Positions 61,027-64,000 of a stretch of 64,000 nt of DNA are shown piece by piece; positions within the stretch are counted from its first letter, which is position 1; each line of letters begins with the position of its first letter. Location: NCBI RefSeq assembly GCF_950023065.1, contig NC_088679.1:1798001-1862000 (forward strand), given 5' to 3'. The translations under genes were made by a program, and so were the position numbers. The notes beneath the pieces are model-generated. The model ran no database searches and had not been told where the DNA came from. It saw nothing but the letters and a program-made list of their open reading frames with translations. This DNA is from Planococcus citri (Eukaryota > Arthropoda > Insecta > Hemiptera > Pseudococcidae).

Positions 61027-61032
61027 AATAAA
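61027..61032 (+). other. FoxF: Polyadenylation signal AATAAA of FoxF
   Basis: Canonical AATAAA 98 bases after the FoxF stop codon, the first in this downstream stretch. It fits a short 3' UTR and supports the CDS ending at 60929. Confidence 0.55.
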
Positions 61033-61505
61033 CGTCGCGATCGTCAAAAGCACAGAAACTTTTTCAAAATTTGAAAAACACATTTCAAAACTTTCTTTCA
61101 AAAAGAATTAAAAATTCAGAATTTCAAAAATATTCGTAAATTTTGAACAAGATTTCAATTTTTGGAAAGAACATTGCGAGGCCGGATCCCAAAACTAGGT
61201 GGTCGCCTGAAGGGACAGAATTATGGCGCGGAAAAATTACGAGGAAAAAAATTACTCGTAAAACCAGTATTCATAATTTTGAGAACATGTAAGGAGGAGG
61301 GAGCGGGGGAGGGGGTAGTGTTTTGAAAAAGTCCATCTTTTTTCAATTTTTTATTTTTATAAGCCCATAGGTGGTATGTTGAAAAAAACATCCTAGCTAT
61401 TGTTGATCTCTCGAATCGATTCGTTCGTATTTACAGTTTTGAAAAAATTTCTGGGTGCAAAAATTTATGAGAAAAAGTTCAAAATGAAATTCAGCATTTT
61501 TAATA
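61033..61505. other. Non-coding stretch between FoxF and foldback copy 3
   Basis: AT-rich with a G-rich tract near 61290-61318. The last ~45 bases, including AAATGAAATTCAGCATTTT, closely resemble those just left of the second left end of copy 2 (56740-56777). Confidence 0.6.
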
Positions 61506-63301
61506 GTCCGGCATATGACAATAAGAGTAATTGCACCCCCCCCCATCCGATCCTCCAGGACAATTTCTCTCTTAAAGGGGACATCCAAGGAAAATTTTAA
61601 AGCAAACTTGCCCAAAAAAAAGGTTGGCGTTACTTACAAAATGGCGGACATTTTGATTGACAGGTCAGCCGAAATTGCAGATTTTGCGTTTTAACATAAG
61701 ACATGCACGAACTTTTTCAAACTTTACAAAGGTAGATCGAAAGATCATGCAAAAATTTATCACCTGTCAAAATTTCAAGTGCTAAAGTGCATTTTCCGAT
61801 TTTTGGTGAATTTTTGAAAATCGAATTTAGGCCAAAAATGAGGGAAAAAATCAAAATTTTACCAAATTGACCAAGAAAGCTGAAATTTGGGATATATCCT
61901 ATTTTCGACATGCCAAATCGATTGGAAACGGTTTCAACCCGTTTTGAGCAGTTCTGGAGCCTCCAGCAGATTTTTGAAACTCGAAATCGTTTTGGAGCCT
62001 TCAGCGACTTTTTGAAAATTACTGGAGTCTCCAGCAGATTTTTGAAATTGTAAATTTTCACAAAATTTCATCAAATGGAGATGGAAAGCTGAAATAATTT
62101 AGTCTACACTCCAATTATAACACTTTCTGAAGACGACTTCAGGTGGGTTCAAATCATTTTAGAGCCTCCAGCGACTTTTTTGAAAATTACTGGAGCCTCC
62201 AGTAGATTTTTGAAACTTGAAATTTCCCCAAAATTTCATCAAACTGAGGTGGTGAGTCAAAATTCATTCTGCAAAGTGCAAACTAATTTCAATACGCTAC
62301 GAAGTTGACTACTGGTGGATTTCAAGTCGTTTTGGAGCCTCCAGCGACTTTTTGATAGGTTGTATAACTTTTTTTGGAAAATTGAAATTTACCAAAAGTA
62401 ACTGGAAGCTTCAAAACCATTTGAAACCACCATGTAGTTTGCAAAGTAAATTTCAGCTTGCAAACTCCATTTGAAAAATTAATGTTGGGGAAATTTCAAG
62501 TTTCAAAAATCCACTGGAGGCTTCAGTAATTTTCAAAAAAGTCGCTGGAGGCTCTAAAATGACTTGAACCCACCTGAAGTCGTCTTCAGAGGGTGTTAAA
62601 ATTGAAGTGTAGAGTAAATTTTAGCTTTACAACTCCAATTTGATGGAATTTTGTGGGAATTTCGAGTTTCAAAAATCTGCTGGAGGCTTCAGGAATTTTC
62701 AAAAAGTCGCTGGAGGCCCTAAAATGACTTGAACCCACCTGCAGTACTTCGTAGCGTATTGAAATTTGTTTTTAGAATAAATTTTAGCTTCACTACTCCA
62801 ATTTGATGGAATTTTGTGAGAATTTCGAGTTTCAAAAATCAGCTGGAGGCTCCAGGACGGCTCAAAACGGGTTGAAACCGTTTCCAATCGATTTGGCATG
62901 TCGAAAATAGGGTATATTCTAAATTTCAGTTTTCTGGGTCAATTTGGTAAAATTTTGATTTTTTCCCTCATTTTTGGCCTAACTTCGATTTTCAAAAATT
63001 CACCAAAAATCGAAAAACGCACTTTAGCACTTGAAATTTTGACAGGTGATAAATTTTTGCATAATCTTTCGATCTACCTTTGTGAAGTTTGAAAAATTTC
63101 ATTCAAGTCATATGTTGAAAGGCAAAATCTGCGATTTCGGCTGACCTGTCAATCAAAATGGCCGCCATTTTGTAAGTAAGGCCAACTTTTTTTTGGGCAA
63201 GTTTGCTTTAAAATGTTCCTTAGGATGTCCCCTTTAAGAAGAAAATTGTCCCGGAGGATCGGCGGGGGGCGTGCAATTACTCCTATTGTCATATGCCGGA
63301 C
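61506..63301. mobile_element. GTCCGGCATATGAC foldback element, copy 3
   Basis: TA-flanked 1.8 kb element with the same ends, arms and CTGGAGCCTCCAG-bearing repeats as copies 1 and 2. ATGGCGGACATTTTGATTG in the left arm corresponds to the complement of ATGGCCGCCATTTTG on the right. It lies about 0.6 kb downstream of the FoxF stop, so FoxF sits between copies 2 and 3. Confidence 0.88.
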
Positions 63302-64000
63302 TATAAACTTCAATTATTTATACTGTCTTTGTGACTTCCTCGGTCGATCTAAGCATCATTTCTTAAAATCTGTTCCCACAAACTTGAATTCAAAGTTTTT
63401 CCGTCAGCCATGGGTGGAGGAGGGGGTGAAAATCCCAGCCCCCTTCTTGGCTAAGCCTATAGAAAAGAACGTTTTTGACTCTTGCTTGTGGCGATAAAAA
63501 AGTTTGTGATTTTCCCTTTTATGATTTGTTCTGCATATTTTAAAATTGGAAAAATCATCACAAAAATTCAATCATGATAAATTCGAGTAAGTATTCGTGA
63601 CTTCTCTCATGATGAAAAAAGCATCCAATCTCCAAGAATACATTACCCAGACTATTTCAGAGGTTCAATTTTCTTTTTTTGATTTTTGCTGAATTTTTGA
63701 AAATGTATAAAATGGTCAAGTCATATTTCTATTCAGCATATTTGAAACCACTTGGACTACTTTGCATCATTAAAATCTTCACATAATGGGAAAATTCATA
63801 AACTTCCGCAGACAGGTGTTGGATATAAAAAAAAGTAGATGACTTTTTTAAAAAAGATGAATTAAATCAAAAAGTCAATTTTACAAGACTGCCAATAGTG
63901 CCAATGTGGACCCGAGGGAGGCAAGCATAATTTGACCGAATTTCTTAGAACGAAATTGTATAGAGGTTTTTGTGGGGGGGGGGGGGGGGGGGTTGACTGA
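63302..64000. other. Non-coding end of window
   Basis: AT-rich with a poly-G run at about 63974-63992. No gene or repeat is recognised. Confidence 0.5.

Overview
The window looks like nuclear DNA of an insect. It has spliced protein-coding genes with AT-rich introns, many long poly-A/T tracts, and dense non-LTR retrotransposon and DNA-transposon debris. The lineage cannot be fixed from sequence alone. The very frequent GGTACCTACC/TAGGTAGG microsatellite-like words and overall composition make me lean towards a sternorrhynchan hemipteran (mealybug, scale or aphid-like), at low confidence. There are no bacterial operons, rRNA genes or CRISPR arrays. Two cellular genes can be supported, both on the + strand. 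(1) An NPDC1-like type I membrane protein gene has seven coding exons between 23780 and 42009. All splice phases agree and the joined CDS is 1107 nt (368 residues). It has a signal peptide, an acidic/low-complexity ectodomain, one transmembrane helix in exon 4, and the conserved YECPGLAP / TGEMEVKNPMF tail split over exons 6 and 7. Intron 2 appears to be a GC-AG intron. Introns 1, 4 and 6 are swollen by mobile elements. (2) A FoxF-class forkhead transcription factor (biniou/FOXF family) lies in one coding exon at 59934-60929, with an AATAAA 98 bases after the stop. Most of the rest is repeats. From left to right: LINE A (1-1646) split by a ~0.92 kb inverted-repeat element; a minisatellite (1690-2510); a 4.5 kb composite foldback element with perfect terminal inverted repeats (5794-10279); a tRNA-type SINE head (~10555-10645); a Jockey-type LINE B (11093-13440) split by a hAT-type MITE with a perfect 8-bp target duplication; a Tc1-type MITE (17100-17736); LINE C with an RNase H domain, split by a second copy of the 0.92 kb element; a MULE remnant with tandem-repeat termini (20405-21251); and LINE D (21840-23000) split by a hairpin MITE. 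Intron 1 of the NPDC1-like gene holds copy 1 of a GTCCGGCATATGAC foldback family. Intron 4 holds LINE E with a nested series of inverted-repeat insertions. Intron 6 holds LINE F with another hairpin MITE. Downstream of NPDC1 are a pogo-like MITE, several tandem arrays sharing the palindrome CTGGAGCCTCCAG, and foldback copies 2 and 3, which bracket the FoxF gene. Three patterns stand out. All six LINE fragments lie on the minus strand. Every one is interrupted by an inverted-repeat DNA element. In two cases, conceptually removing the insertion with one target-site copy restores the LINE reading frame across the junction. Nothing here demands a new protein system; the least-described material is the foldback/palindrome repeat family and its possible use of the CTGGAG palindrome.
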